Shown here one piece after another: positions 17,409-25,772 of a stretch of DNA of 64,000 nt. This stretch comes from Allobosea sp. OK403. Its GTDB lineage: Bacteria; Pseudomonadota; Alphaproteobacteria; Rhizobiales; Beijerinckiaceae. The notes under the pieces are model-generated. The model ran no database searches, was not told the origin of the DNA, and worked only from the letters and a program-made list of their open reading frames with translations. The stretch spans positions 46,958-110,957 of the forward strand of contig NZ_FOQV01000017.1 in the NCBI RefSeq assembly GCF_900113835.1. The letters are read 5' to 3'. The position numbers and the translations under genes were made by a program. Numbering within the stretch: the first letter of the stretch is position 1; every line of letters begins with the position of its first letter.

Positions 17409-17489
17409 GTTTGGAAACCTCCCGAGCCCTCATCCTTCGAGACGGCCGCTTTCGCGGCCTCCTCAGGATGAGGGCTGGAGTTTCCAAAC
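17409..17489. repeat. Triple nested inverted repeat between convergent genes; possible bidirectional terminator
   Basis: Three sets of perfect arms are nested around one centre: GTTTGGAAAC/GTTTCCAAAC (17409-17418, 17480-17489), AGCCCTCATCCT/AGGATGAGGGCT (17425-17436, 17465-17476) and GGCCGC/GCGGCC (17444-17449, 17454-17459). It lies between the ends of the plus-strand binding protein and the minus-strand IclR gene, so it could stop transcription from both sides. The architecture looks like a dispersed repeat class rather than an ordinary terminator. Confidence 0.7.
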
Positions 17490-17531
17490 GAGTTCGGAGC
17501 AGGGCCTCTGCAACGCGAAGCGCGGCTCCGA

Positions 17532-18320
17532 TCAGGCGACGCTGTCCGCGTCTTGCCGCGTGTCTTGCCGATAGCCGAGCCGTTCGCTGATCTGCCGGCA
17601 GGCCTCCTTCAGCATCGCGACCAACTCATGGCTGCGGGCGTGGTAGCGCATCGTCACCACGCCCAGATTGAGCGCCGCCACGACGCTGCCGTCGCGGCCG
17701 TGGATCGGCGCGGCGAGGCCCGTCGAGCCGGTGACATGCTCTTCGTCGCAGACGGAAACGCCCTCCGCGCGTATCCTCATGAAGAGCGCGCGGATCGCAT
17801 CGGGGTCGGTCACGGTCTTAGGCGTCCGCGCGATCAGGGGAACGCGCGCCAGATAGGCATTGGCGAGGCCGGCCTCCCAATGCGCCAGCAGCAGCCTGCC
17901 GGTCGCGGTGCAGTAGGAATCGCTCTGGCCGTCGAGATCGACATCGAAACGGATGGCCTGGCGGCTCACGCATTTCGCCAGACGCTTCGATTCACCCCGG
18001 GTGGTGCGCACGGCCAGGACGACGGTCTCGCCGGACCTGTCGCGCAGCTGCTCCATGATCGGATGCGCAGCGGAGAGCAGCCTTGCCTCATGGGCGCGGG
18101 TCGCGGAGCGATGGCGGCTGGCGTGAACCAGGACATAGCGTTCGGTGGAATCCTGGATGGCGTAGCCGCGGGAGACCAGCGTCTGGGCGAGCGCATGGGC
18201 GCTGCTTTTAGGAAAGCCCAGCGCGGCGACGATCTCCTTGAGTTTCACCGGCTCGGCGCAGCCTGCGAGATACTCCAAGAGGTCGAGGATCCGGGCCGCC
18301 GATTTCACTTCGGTATTCAT
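17532..18320 (-). CDS. IclR family transcriptional regulator
   Basis: A 262-residue regulator with an N-terminal winged helix (about 5-65; SAARILDLLEYLAG, FPKSSAHALAQTLVSRGY) and the IclR GAF-like effector domain (about 80-255; GSTGLAAPIHGRDGSVVAAL). It is divergent from the SDR-hydantoinase-Dpp gene run that starts at 18453 and is the natural candidate to control it. The short region between them (18321-18452) contains a tandem repeat noted separately. Confidence 0.93.
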   Translation of the reverse strand: MNTEVKSAARILDLLEYLAGCAEPVKLKEIVAALGFPKSSAHALAQTLVSRGYAIQDSTERYVLVHASRHRSATRAHEARLLSAAHPIMEQLRDRSGETVVLAVRTTRGESKRLAKCVSRQAIRFDVDLDGQSDSYCTATGRLLLAHWEAGLANAYLARVPLIARTPKTVTDPDAIRALFMRIRAEGVSVCDEEHVTGSTGLAAPIHGRDGSVVAALNLGVVTMRYHARSHELVAMLKEACRQISERLGYRQDTRQDADSVA

Positions 18321-18385
18321 ATATGTGAACCTGATCCTGCTTGTCGAACAAATTAGCCGACGATACGCTCCCCTTCAATCCTGAT

Positions 18386-18450
18386 GAATTCAACACGTTC
18401 GAGCGGCAACACTTGCAAGCGGCAATACCTGCAAGCGGAGTGAATTCAAC
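18386..18450. repeat. Tandem 16-bp repeat framed by a 9-bp duplication in the IclR/SDR promoter region
   Basis: Two adjacent 16-bp units (18402-18417 AGCGGCAACACTTGCA and 18418-18433 AGCGGCAATACCTGCA, two differences) are followed by a partial third AGCGGA. GAATTCAAC occurs on both sides, at 18386-18394 and 18442-18450. The right copy lies only a few bases before the SDR start. Repeated half-sites of this spacing could be regulator-binding sites, or the trace of a local duplication. Confidence 0.5.
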
Positions 18451-18452
18451 GC

Positions 18453-19214
18453 ATGACGGCGGCGAGCGAAAGATCAGTGGCGATCGTGACCGGTGGCGCG
18501 CGCGGCATCGGCCGTGGCTGCGCCAAGGCGCTCGCCGGAGCCGGCTTCGACATCGCGCTCGTCGATCTGCTGCGGCCGGAGCTTGACCGCACCGCCGATG
18601 AAATCCGCGGGCTTGGCCGAGAGGTCCTGACCTTCGAGGCGGATGTCTCCTCTTTCGCGGAGGCGCAGCGCATCGCCGCGGAAGTCGTCGGCGAGTTCGG
18701 CCGCATCGACGTGCTGCTCAACAATGCCGGCCGCTCGATGGCCAAGGGCATCCTCGAGATCACGGAAGACGAGTTTGACCGCACCATCGCGATCAATCTG
18801 AAGAGCTGCTTCAACTATGTCCGCGCTGTCGCTCCGGCCATGCTGGCGCAGGGTGGCGGCCGCATCGTCTCGATGTCCTCGCTCAACGCGCATTCCGGCG
18901 GCGTCACCGCGGCCGTCAGCCGCTTCGCCTATGCCTCGGCGAAGGCCGGCATCATCGGCATGACCAAGGCCCTGGCCAAGGAACTGGGCCCGACGATCCT
19001 GGTCAATGCGATCTGCCCGGGCGTGATTGAGACCGAACTCGGCAATGTGCTGACGCGCGAGCGCGGCGCCGCCATCGCCGCAAATGGCATCGCGCTGCAT
19101 CGGCTCGGCACCCCGGAGGATGTCGCGCAGCTCGTGCTGTTCCTGGCCGCCTCAAAACCCTGCTTCATCACGGGCCAGGCGATCACCATCGACGGCTTCC
19201 AGTATCAATGGTGA
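18453..19214 (+). CDS. SDR family NAD(P)-dependent oxidoreductase
   Basis: A 253-residue short-chain dehydrogenase/reductase with the dinucleotide motif TGGARGIG (13-20), the structural NNAG (90-93), the catalytic region IVSMSS (138-143) and YASAK (160-164). The C-terminal FITGQAITIDGFQ is typical of the classical family. GGAG lies 12 bases before the ATG. First gene of the run leading to HyuA/HyuB, so it probably acts on a hydroxy or keto group of the same substrate; the reaction is not identifiable from sequence. Confidence 0.92.
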   Translation: MTAASERSVAIVTGGARGIGRGCAKALAGAGFDIALVDLLRPELDRTADEIRGLGREVLTFEADVSSFAEAQRIAAEVVGEFGRIDVLLNNAGRSMAKGILEITEDEFDRTIAINLKSCFNYVRAVAPAMLAQGGGRIVSMSSLNAHSGGVTAAVSRFAYASAKAGIIGMTKALAKELGPTILVNAICPGVIETELGNVLTRERGAAIAANGIALHRLGTPEDVAQLVLFLAASKPCFITGQAITIDGFQYQW

Positions 19215-19224
19215 GCACCCGCCA

Positions 19225-19344
19225 ATGACCGTCTCCATCCGAAGCGAGCCCCGGATCTGGCCCAAGGATGTCCGGCACAAGGCGCTCGGTCCTGTTCGCG
19301 CCGACCTGCTGCGCATCCTCGCGATTCCGACCGGGCGGAGCTGA
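19225..19344 (+). CDS. Possible 39-aa small ORF between SDR and HyuA
   Basis: An ATG 10 bp after the SDR stop opens a 39-codon frame (MTVSIRSEPRIWPKDVRHK...ILAIPTGRS) that ends 3 bp before the HyuA start. It fills the gap almost exactly and stays in a tight operon, which argues for translation, perhaps as a coupling leader for HyuA, whose GGAG lies inside it. There is no convincing ribosome site of its own and no recognised family, so it may equally be spacer. Confidence 0.3.
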   Translation: MTVSIRSEPRIWPKDVRHKALGPVRADLLRILAIPTGRS

Positions 19345-19347
19345 ATT

Positions 19348-21411
19348 ATGGGCTATCGCGTCGGCGTCGATATCGGCGGCACCTTCACCGATTTCTGCGT
19401 GTTCGACGAGGACAGCTACGCGCTGCGCACGCTCAAGGTGCTGTCGCGGCCGGACGCGCCGGGGGCCGAGGTGCTGCAGGGGCTCGACGAGATCGAGCGC
19501 CGCTTCGCGATTTCACCCGGCGCCATCTCCTATTTCACCCATGGCTCGACCGTGGGCGTGAACAGCATCATCCAGGGCACCGGCGCGAGACTTTGCCTGT
19601 TCGTGACCGAAGGCTTCCGCGACGTGCTGGAACTGGCGCGGCTGAAGATTCCCGACCCCTATGACCTGTTCTCGCGCAGGCCGCCGCCGCTGGTGCCGCG
19701 CGACCGCGTGATCGAGCTCGGCGAGCGGATGAACGCGGCGGGCCAGGCCGAACGCGTGCCCAGCGATGCGGCCATCACCGACGCGCTGCGGCAGGCCGAG
19801 AAGGCGGGCGCGGAAGGCATCGTTCTCGCCTTCCTGCACAGCTACACCAATCCGGCGCATGAGCGATTGGTCAAGGCCCGCATCGCTGAGCTCAACCCGT
19901 CCCTGCCGGTGTTCTGCTCGGCCGATGTCTGGCCGATCGTGCGTGAATATGAGCGCACCATCACGGCCTGCATCCACGGCTCGGTGCAGCCGCGCGTGTC
20001 GCATTACATCGGCCGGCTCGAGGCGGCGCTCGCCGAGCGCGGCGTTGCGCCCGCGCCGATGATCACCAAGTCGAATGGCGGCGTCATGACCGCGGCTGCC
20101 GGCAAGGACCGCAGCATCGAGATGCTGCTCTCGGGTACAGCGGCGGGCGTGAACGGCGCCGGCTTTGTGGCGCAGCGCTCCGGTTTCAGCCGGGTGATGA
20201 GCCTCGACATCGGCGGCACCAGCGCCGATGTCGCGCTGCTGCGCGACGGCATGCCGGATTTCCGCTCCGGCGAGTTGGTCGGGCGTTATCCGATCTATCT
20301 CCCCACCGTCTCGGTCTCGTCGATCGGGGCCGGGGGCGGCTCCGTCGCCAGCGTCGATACGCTCGGCGTGCTGCGCGTCGGGCCCGAAAGCGCCGGATCG
20401 ACGCCCGGCCCAGCCTGCTATGGGCGCGGCGGCGAGCGCGCGACGATCACCGACGCATTCGCCGCCATGGGCGTCCTCGGCACTGGGGGGCTCGGCTACG
20501 GCGCTGTCAATGTCGACCGGGAGCGGGCGCTTGCGGTGCTGACGCCGCTGGCGGCGGGGCTTTCGCGCGATGTAGCGGCGACCGCCGAGGCGATCGTCGA
20601 TCTCGCTGTCGCCAACATGTATCGCGAGATCAGCCGCCTGTTCTCACAGGTCGGCGAGGAGCCGAGCGGTTATGCGCTGCTCGCTTTCGGCGGGGCCGGG
20701 CCGATGCTGGGCTGCCTCGTCGCCGAAGCGATCGGGATGGAGGCGGTGATCATCCCGGAGACGCCCGGCGTGCTCGCCGCGCTCGGCGGCCTGCTCGCCG
20801 ATCTGCGCTCCGATTTCGTGCGCGTGGTCTTCCTGGACATGACCGCCGAGGCGATGGGCACGCTGGCCCGAGCGTTCGAGGGGCTCACTGCTGAGGCGCG
20901 GGACTGGCTCCACGGCAACCAGGGCCATTCCGGCGAGGCTGCCCTCACCATCTCCGGCGACATGCGCTATCGCGGCCAGTCCTACGAGATCGAGACGCCC
21001 TTGGAGGCGGCCTGGATCACCGCAGGCGACCAGGCTGCAATCACTGCCGCCTTCCACGCCAAGCATGCCGAGATCTATGGCCATGCCGACGACAAGGCGG
21101 CGGTGCAGATCGTCGCGCTGCGCGTCGTCATCGCCGGCCGCACGCCCAAGCCGGCCTTGCCGGCGCGCGAGATGACGAAGTCCCATGTCGTCGCAAGCCG
21201 GACGCTGATGGTCACGCATCGTGGCGCGGATATTGTGGCGGGCCTGTTCGAACGTCGCGAATTGCCGCCCGGCAGCCGCTTCGACGGGCCGGCCGTGGTG
21301 ATCCAGGACGACACCACCACCTGGGCTCCCCCCGGCTTCACCGGCGAGGTCGACGCCTACGCCAACCTCATCCTGCGACGGAGCGGCACGGGACGGAGCA
21401 GCATGACATGA
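19348..21411 (+). CDS. hyuA: Hydantoinase/oxoprolinase subunit A (HyuA)
   Basis: A 687-residue subunit of the ATP-dependent hydantoinase/oxoprolinase/acetone-carboxylase superfamily. The phosphate-binding motif DIGGTFTD lies at residues 8-15, a second actin-like motif is in MSLDIGGTSADVALLRDG, and the glycine-rich SSIGAGGGSVA follows. The length fits the bacterial HyuA subunit rather than fused eukaryotic 5-oxoprolinase. The enzyme would phosphorylate and open a cyclic amide, or carboxylate a ketone; which of these cannot be decided here. Its stop overlaps the start of HyuB (ATGA), and the two would form the complex. Confidence 0.93.
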   Translation: MGYRVGVDIGGTFTDFCVFDEDSYALRTLKVLSRPDAPGAEVLQGLDEIERRFAISPGAISYFTHGSTVGVNSIIQGTGARLCLFVTEGFRDVLELARLKIPDPYDLFSRRPPPLVPRDRVIELGERMNAAGQAERVPSDAAITDALRQAEKAGAEGIVLAFLHSYTNPAHERLVKARIAELNPSLPVFCSADVWPIVREYERTITACIHGSVQPRVSHYIGRLEAALAERGVAPAPMITKSNGGVMTAAAGKDRSIEMLLSGTAAGVNGAGFVAQRSGFSRVMSLDIGGTSADVALLRDGMPDFRSGELVGRYPIYLPTVSVSSIGAGGGSVASVDTLGVLRVGPESAGSTPGPACYGRGGERATITDAFAAMGVLGTGGLGYGAVNVDRERALAVLTPLAAGLSRDVAATAEAIVDLAVANMYREISRLFSQVGEEPSGYALLAFGGAGPMLGCLVAEAIGMEAVIIPETPGVLAALGGLLADLRSDFVRVVFLDMTAEAMGTLARAFEGLTAEARDWLHGNQGHSGEAALTISGDMRYRGQSYEIETPLEAAWITAGDQAAITAAFHAKHAEIYGHADDKAAVQIVALRVVIAGRTPKPALPAREMTKSHVVASRTLMVTHRGADIVAGLFERRELPPGSRFDGPAVVIQDDTTTWAPPGFTGEVDAYANLILRRSGTGRSSMT

Positions 21412-23411
21412 GCACGCTCGACCCGGTCACGCTCCAGATCCTGAAGAGCCATTTCGAGGCCGCAGCCGAAAGCATGGCCTATACGCTGCTGCGCACGGCC
21501 CATTCCGCCTTCGTCAAAGAGACCGAGGATTTCACCAGCGGGCTGACCACGCCATGCGGGCAGACCTTCGCCAGTCCGAAGGATCTTGGCGCGACCTGGT
21601 TCATCGGGCTCGACTATGCCGGCGCCATCGAGGCGATCCCGGATTACCGCCCCGGCGACATCTGCGTCACCAACGACCCTTATTCCGGCTTTGTCTGCAC
21701 CCATGCGCCCGACATGCATTTGTGGATGCCGATCTTCGCGGGCGAGCGACTGATCTGTTTCGCCGTCGGCCATATCCACAACACCGATATGGGCGGCGCG
21801 GTGCCGGCCTCGCTGTCGCGGGCGCTGACGGAGGTCCATCAGGAGGGCATCCGGATTCCGCCGATGAAGCTCGTCGATGCCGGCCGAATGAATGACGAGG
21901 TGCTTCGGATCATGCTGCGCAATGTGCGCATGCCGGATCAGAACTGGGGTGACCTCAAGGCCCAGATCGCCTCGCTCAAGACGGGCGAGCGCAAGATCAT
22001 GGACGCGGTCGCCCGCTTCGGCGCTGATACGGTCTGCGACGCGATGTATGGCGTGCTCGATCTGGCCGACCGGCAGGCCCGGCGCCTGTTCGCGGAGATG
22101 GCTGACGGCGACTACGTCTTCACCGACTATATCGACGAGGACAGCCCCGGCGGCGTGCCGTGCCGATTGAAGCTCTGCGTGCAAGTGCGCGGCGACGAAG
22201 CGGTGTTCGATTTCAGCGGCAGCGACCCGCAATTGCAATCGGCGCTCAACATGCCGACCGGCGGGTTGCCCAGGCATATCCTGCCGCTGGTCGGCTACAA
22301 CTATGTCGTCTACTCGCTCGACACGACGGTCGCGCTCAATGCCGGGTTGCTGCGGCCAGTGCGCTGCATCCTGCCGGAAGGATCGGTGGTCAATCCGGTC
22401 TATCCGGCGGCAACCGGCATGCGCAGCCTAACCTGCACCCGGATCCAGGGCATGGTCGTGGGCGCCTTCTCGCAGGCCATGCCGGACCGGCTGCCGGCTG
22501 GCCCCGCCGGCGGCGGCGGCATCCTCAATGTGCGCACCACCGACAGCCGAACCGGGCGCCTCGCCATGGCCTCGATCAATCCGATCACGGGCGGCGGCGG
22601 CGGCTCGGCGCGCGAGGATGGGCAGGACGGCTCAAACTCCTTCCTCAAGAACACGCCGATCGAGATCACCGAAGCCGAGGTGCCGATCAAGGTGCTCGGC
22701 TACGGGCTGGTGCCCGATAGCGGCGGCGCCGGGCGCCATCGCGGCGGGCTGGCGGCCCAGATGACGTTCCAGCTGTTCTCGCCGAACTCGGTGGTCACGG
22801 CACGCAACCGCGACCGCGTGCGTTTTTCCTGCTGGGGCCTGGAGGGCGGCCAGCCTGGCGCGACCTGCGGCTTCCTGCGCAACCCCGGAACGGCGGGCGA
22901 GGAAGCGCTCGGCAACACCGATGTGGTGCGCTGCGCGCCCGGCGACGTGCTGATGATCTCGGCCTCGGGTGCCGGCGGCTGGGGCGATCCATTTACCCGG
23001 CCGCTAGCCGAGGTGCTCGACGACGTCGCGCAAGGCAAGGTCAGCGAAGCCGGCGCCTTGGCCTATGGCGTGGTGATCGCGGCGGGCATCGTCGACCAGG
23101 AGAAGACGCTCGCTTTGCGCGCCCGGCCAAAACCGGCGCTGAACGGCCCGACGCCAGGCGGCCTGACGCTCGATCCAGCGCGCCTCGCCTTCGAGACGGT
23201 CTGGTCCGACACGGCCTGGGACCATCTTTCCGAGAGGCTCTTTGCGCTGCCCGTCGAATGGCGTTTCTTCATGAAGCACCAGATCTTCGCCGCCGTGAGC
23301 GCTGATGCTGCCGCCGCGAGCGACCCCGTCGCCGCGATCGAGCGCGCCTATGCGAGCCTTCTGGGGTTGTATCCGCAGATGGCGCCCCGGACGATCGGAG
23401 CAGCAGCATGA
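21408..23411 (+). CDS. hyuB: Hydantoinase/oxoprolinase subunit B (HyuB)
   Basis: A 667-residue partner subunit with the HyuB landmarks: LDPVTLQILKSHFEAAAESM, TNDPYSGFVCTHAPD, HIHNTDMGGA, and the glycine-rich PITGGGGGSARED. Coupled to HyuA and to the following SDR by ATGA overlaps at both ends. It carries the substrate-binding half of the two-subunit enzyme. The slightly long C-terminus (from about residue 560) is less conserved. Confidence 0.93.
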   Translation: MSTLDPVTLQILKSHFEAAAESMAYTLLRTAHSAFVKETEDFTSGLTTPCGQTFASPKDLGATWFIGLDYAGAIEAIPDYRPGDICVTNDPYSGFVCTHAPDMHLWMPIFAGERLICFAVGHIHNTDMGGAVPASLSRALTEVHQEGIRIPPMKLVDAGRMNDEVLRIMLRNVRMPDQNWGDLKAQIASLKTGERKIMDAVARFGADTVCDAMYGVLDLADRQARRLFAEMADGDYVFTDYIDEDSPGGVPCRLKLCVQVRGDEAVFDFSGSDPQLQSALNMPTGGLPRHILPLVGYNYVVYSLDTTVALNAGLLRPVRCILPEGSVVNPVYPAATGMRSLTCTRIQGMVVGAFSQAMPDRLPAGPAGGGGILNVRTTDSRTGRLAMASINPITGGGGGSAREDGQDGSNSFLKNTPIEITEAEVPIKVLGYGLVPDSGGAGRHRGGLAAQMTFQLFSPNSVVTARNRDRVRFSCWGLEGGQPGATCGFLRNPGTAGEEALGNTDVVRCAPGDVLMISASGAGGWGDPFTRPLAEVLDDVAQGKVSEAGALAYGVVIAAGIVDQEKTLALRARPKPALNGPTPGGLTLDPARLAFETVWSDTAWDHLSERLFALPVEWRFFMKHQIFAAVSADAAAASDPVAAIERAYASLLGLYPQMAPRTIGAAA

Positions 23412-24151
23412 ACATCACGTTCGAGGGGCAGAGCGTGCTGATCGCCGGCGCCGCCCGCGGCATCGGGCGCGGCGTCGTCGAGAGTTTTGCTACGCGCGGA
23501 GCCAACGTTTTCGCCGGCGACCGATTGGCCGACGAGATGGCCGGGCTCGAAGCGCACAAGACTGCACTCGACCTGCGCGACAAGAGCCAGGTTCAGGCCT
23601 GGGTCGCCGGGAGCGAGACGATCGCCGGCCGGCCGGTCGATGTGCTGGTCTATGTCGCCGGCGGCGTGCTCGGCCAGAGCGCCAAGCCGCTCGAAGAGGT
23701 CGATGAGGCGGATTGGCGCGCCATTCTGGACGTCAACCTGACCGGAGCCTTTCTGGCCGCACAGGCGGTCGCGCCCGGCATGAAGTCACGCGGCAAGGGC
23801 CGGATTGTGCTCATCGCCAGCGGGGCGGGCCTGCGCACGTCGCTGACCGGCATCCAGGCCTATGCCTCGGCCAAGGCCGGTGAGATCGGGCTCGCGCGCC
23901 AGCTCGGCCAGGAGCTCGGCCCCTTCGGCATCACCGTCAATGCGGTGGCGCCGGGCTTCCAGCGCACCAGCCCCGATTATGAGCGCCAATGGAATTCCTA
24001 TTCGCCCGAGCGCCAGGCCGGCATGATCGAGAACACGGCGCGCCGGCGGGCGGGGACGCCGCAGGATATCGCGCATGCCGTGATGTTCCTGGCCTCCGAC
24101 TACGCCGACTTCATCACCGGTCAGGTGCTTTCGGTCACGGGAAGCCCCTGA
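23408..24151 (+). CDS. SDR family oxidoreductase
   Basis: A 247-residue short-chain dehydrogenase, the second in this operon. It has AGAARGIG (13-20), catalytic Ser138 in IASGAG, Tyr152 and Lys156 in YASAK, and the C-terminal FITGQVLSVTG. The usual NNAG is replaced by YVAGG (82-86), a common variant. It is coupled to HyuB by an ATGA overlap. Two SDR genes flanking HyuAB suggest a pathway with oxidation or reduction both before and after ring opening; this is inference. Confidence 0.92.
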   Translation: MNITFEGQSVLIAGAARGIGRGVVESFATRGANVFAGDRLADEMAGLEAHKTALDLRDKSQVQAWVAGSETIAGRPVDVLVYVAGGVLGQSAKPLEEVDEADWRAILDVNLTGAFLAAQAVAPGMKSRGKGRIVLIASGAGLRTSLTGIQAYASAKAGEIGLARQLGQELGPFGITVNAVAPGFQRTSPDYERQWNSYSPERQAGMIENTARRRAGTPQDIAHAVMFLASDYADFITGQVLSVTGSP

Positions 24152-24173
24152 CCCAGCAACAGAGGAGGATGGC

Positions 24174-25745
24174 ATGACCAAGACACGCAGAGATGCTCTG
24201 AAGACAGTTCTGGGTTCGGTCGCCCTCTCCTCGGCCGGATGGGCCGGCGCCTCGGCGCAAAGCGGCGGCAAATTCGTCTATGCGAACAACAGCCCCTACG
24301 ACAATCTCGACCCCCACACGATCTTCGACACCGCCCGGGCCGCGTCGCGCTTCAATCTCTATGACGGGCTTTATCGCTGGGTCGACAATCCCCCGAAGAT
24401 GATCCCCTGGCTCGCCGAGAGCCACAGCGTCTCCGGCGACGGCAAGGTCTACACCTTCAAGCTGCGCCAGAACGCGAGGTTCCATGACGGCAAACCCGTC
24501 ACCGCCAATGATGTGGTCTATTCGATCGAGCGCATCATCGCGCTGAAGAAGGGCGCGGCCAGCCTCTATCTCGATGCGATCAAGCCCGGTTCGACCAAGG
24601 CGCTCGACGCACACACCGTCGAGTTCAATCTCAGCCAGCCCTCCGCGATCTTCCTGACCACGGTGCCCGACATCCTCGTCGTCAACAGCGAGCTGGTGAA
24701 GGCCAATGAGAAGAACGGCGACTGGGCCGAAGCCTGGCTCGCGCGCAACGAGGCCGGCAGCGGCTCCTATGCCCTGCGCCGGCATGATCCGGCGGTGGGC
24801 TGGACCGGCCGGCGCTTCGTCGAGCATTTCGCCGGCTGGACCGGGCAGCCCTTCGACGATGTCGAGTTCCGCACCGTGCTGGAGACCAATACCCGCGTGC
24901 TCGGGCTGATCCGCGGCGATTATCAGGGCGCCGACGGTTACCTGCCCTACGACCAGATCCAGCGCCTCAAGCAATCGCCCAATGTCCAGATCATCGACCA
25001 GGAGTCGATGCGCGTCTTCATCCTGGCGCTGAACACCAGCAAGCCCCTGATGAACAACGTCCATTTCAGGCGGGCTCTGGCCTATGCCTTCGACTATGAC
25101 GGCTTCATCGCCAACATCATGAAGGGCTCGGTCAACCGCAATCCGGGTCCGAACCCCAACAACATCTGGGGCACGCCGCCGGGGCTGAAGGGCTACAGCT
25201 ACAATCTCGAGCTCGCCCGCGAGGAGCTGAAGAAGGTGACCGAGCCGCTGCGGCCGATCACCATCAACGCGCTGGCGGGCTTCAGCGAGTCGGAGCAGGC
25301 CGCGACCCTGTTCCAGAACACGCTGCGGCAGATCGGCGTCGAGGTCGTGGTCGAGGTCTCGCCCTGGTCGGTCGTCTCGAACCGCATGCGCAACGCCCAG
25401 ACGCAGGCGGACATCATCCCGCTCTGGAAGAGCACCTATTATGTCGACCCCAACAACTGGGTCGGCGAGCTCTACGGCACGCGCTACCACGGCACGCGAA
25501 CCTTCTCCTATTACAGCAATCCCGAGATCGACAGGCGGCTCGACCGCGCCCTGGTCTCGAGCGACCAGGAGGAGCGCCGCAAGCTCTATGAGGAGATGAC
25601 CCAGATCGTCAGCGACGAGGCGGCGGGCATCTTCGTCTACAACACCAAATGGTACGGCCCCTATTCGAGCAAGGTCGAGGGCATCCGCTTCTCGCCCGTC
25701 AGCAACGGCCAGGACATCCGCTGGGCGTCGTTGAAGCGAGGCTGA
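24174..25745 (+). CDS. Peptide/nickel-type ABC substrate-binding protein (family 5)
   Basis: A 523-residue DppA/OppA-family binding protein. It has a signal sequence (MTKTRRDALKTVLGSVALSS, cleavage near GASAQ), the family motif around KVYTFKLRQNARFHDGKPV, and many tyrosine/tryptophan residues in the binding half. A strong ribosome site AGAGGAGG precedes the ATG. It is followed in order by two permeases and two ATPases, a complete Dpp-type importer. The cargo is probably the hydantoin- or amide-like substrate of the HyuAB/SDR genes upstream rather than a peptide; this is inferred from context. Confidence 0.93.
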   Translation: MTKTRRDALKTVLGSVALSSAGWAGASAQSGGKFVYANNSPYDNLDPHTIFDTARAASRFNLYDGLYRWVDNPPKMIPWLAESHSVSGDGKVYTFKLRQNARFHDGKPVTANDVVYSIERIIALKKGAASLYLDAIKPGSTKALDAHTVEFNLSQPSAIFLTTVPDILVVNSELVKANEKNGDWAEAWLARNEAGSGSYALRRHDPAVGWTGRRFVEHFAGWTGQPFDDVEFRTVLETNTRVLGLIRGDYQGADGYLPYDQIQRLKQSPNVQIIDQESMRVFILALNTSKPLMNNVHFRRALAYAFDYDGFIANIMKGSVNRNPGPNPNNIWGTPPGLKGYSYNLELAREELKKVTEPLRPITINALAGFSESEQAATLFQNTLRQIGVEVVVEVSPWSVVSNRMRNAQTQADIIPLWKSTYYVDPNNWVGELYGTRYHGTRTFSYYSNPEIDRRLDRALVSSDQEERRKLYEEMTQIVSDEAAGIFVYNTKWYGPYSSKVEGIRFSPVSNGQDIRWASLKRG

Positions 25746-25772
25746 GCACGCGATGCGAGCGGAGGCGACTGC

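Noticed and set aside
15787..17487. 566-codon open frame on the minus strand
   Set aside because: It mirrors the DppA-type binding protein at 15805-17397, which has a signal peptide and family motifs.
18402..18439. Possible start of a CRISPR-like array
   Set aside because: There are only two full repeat units, directly adjacent with no spacers, and no cas genes nearby.
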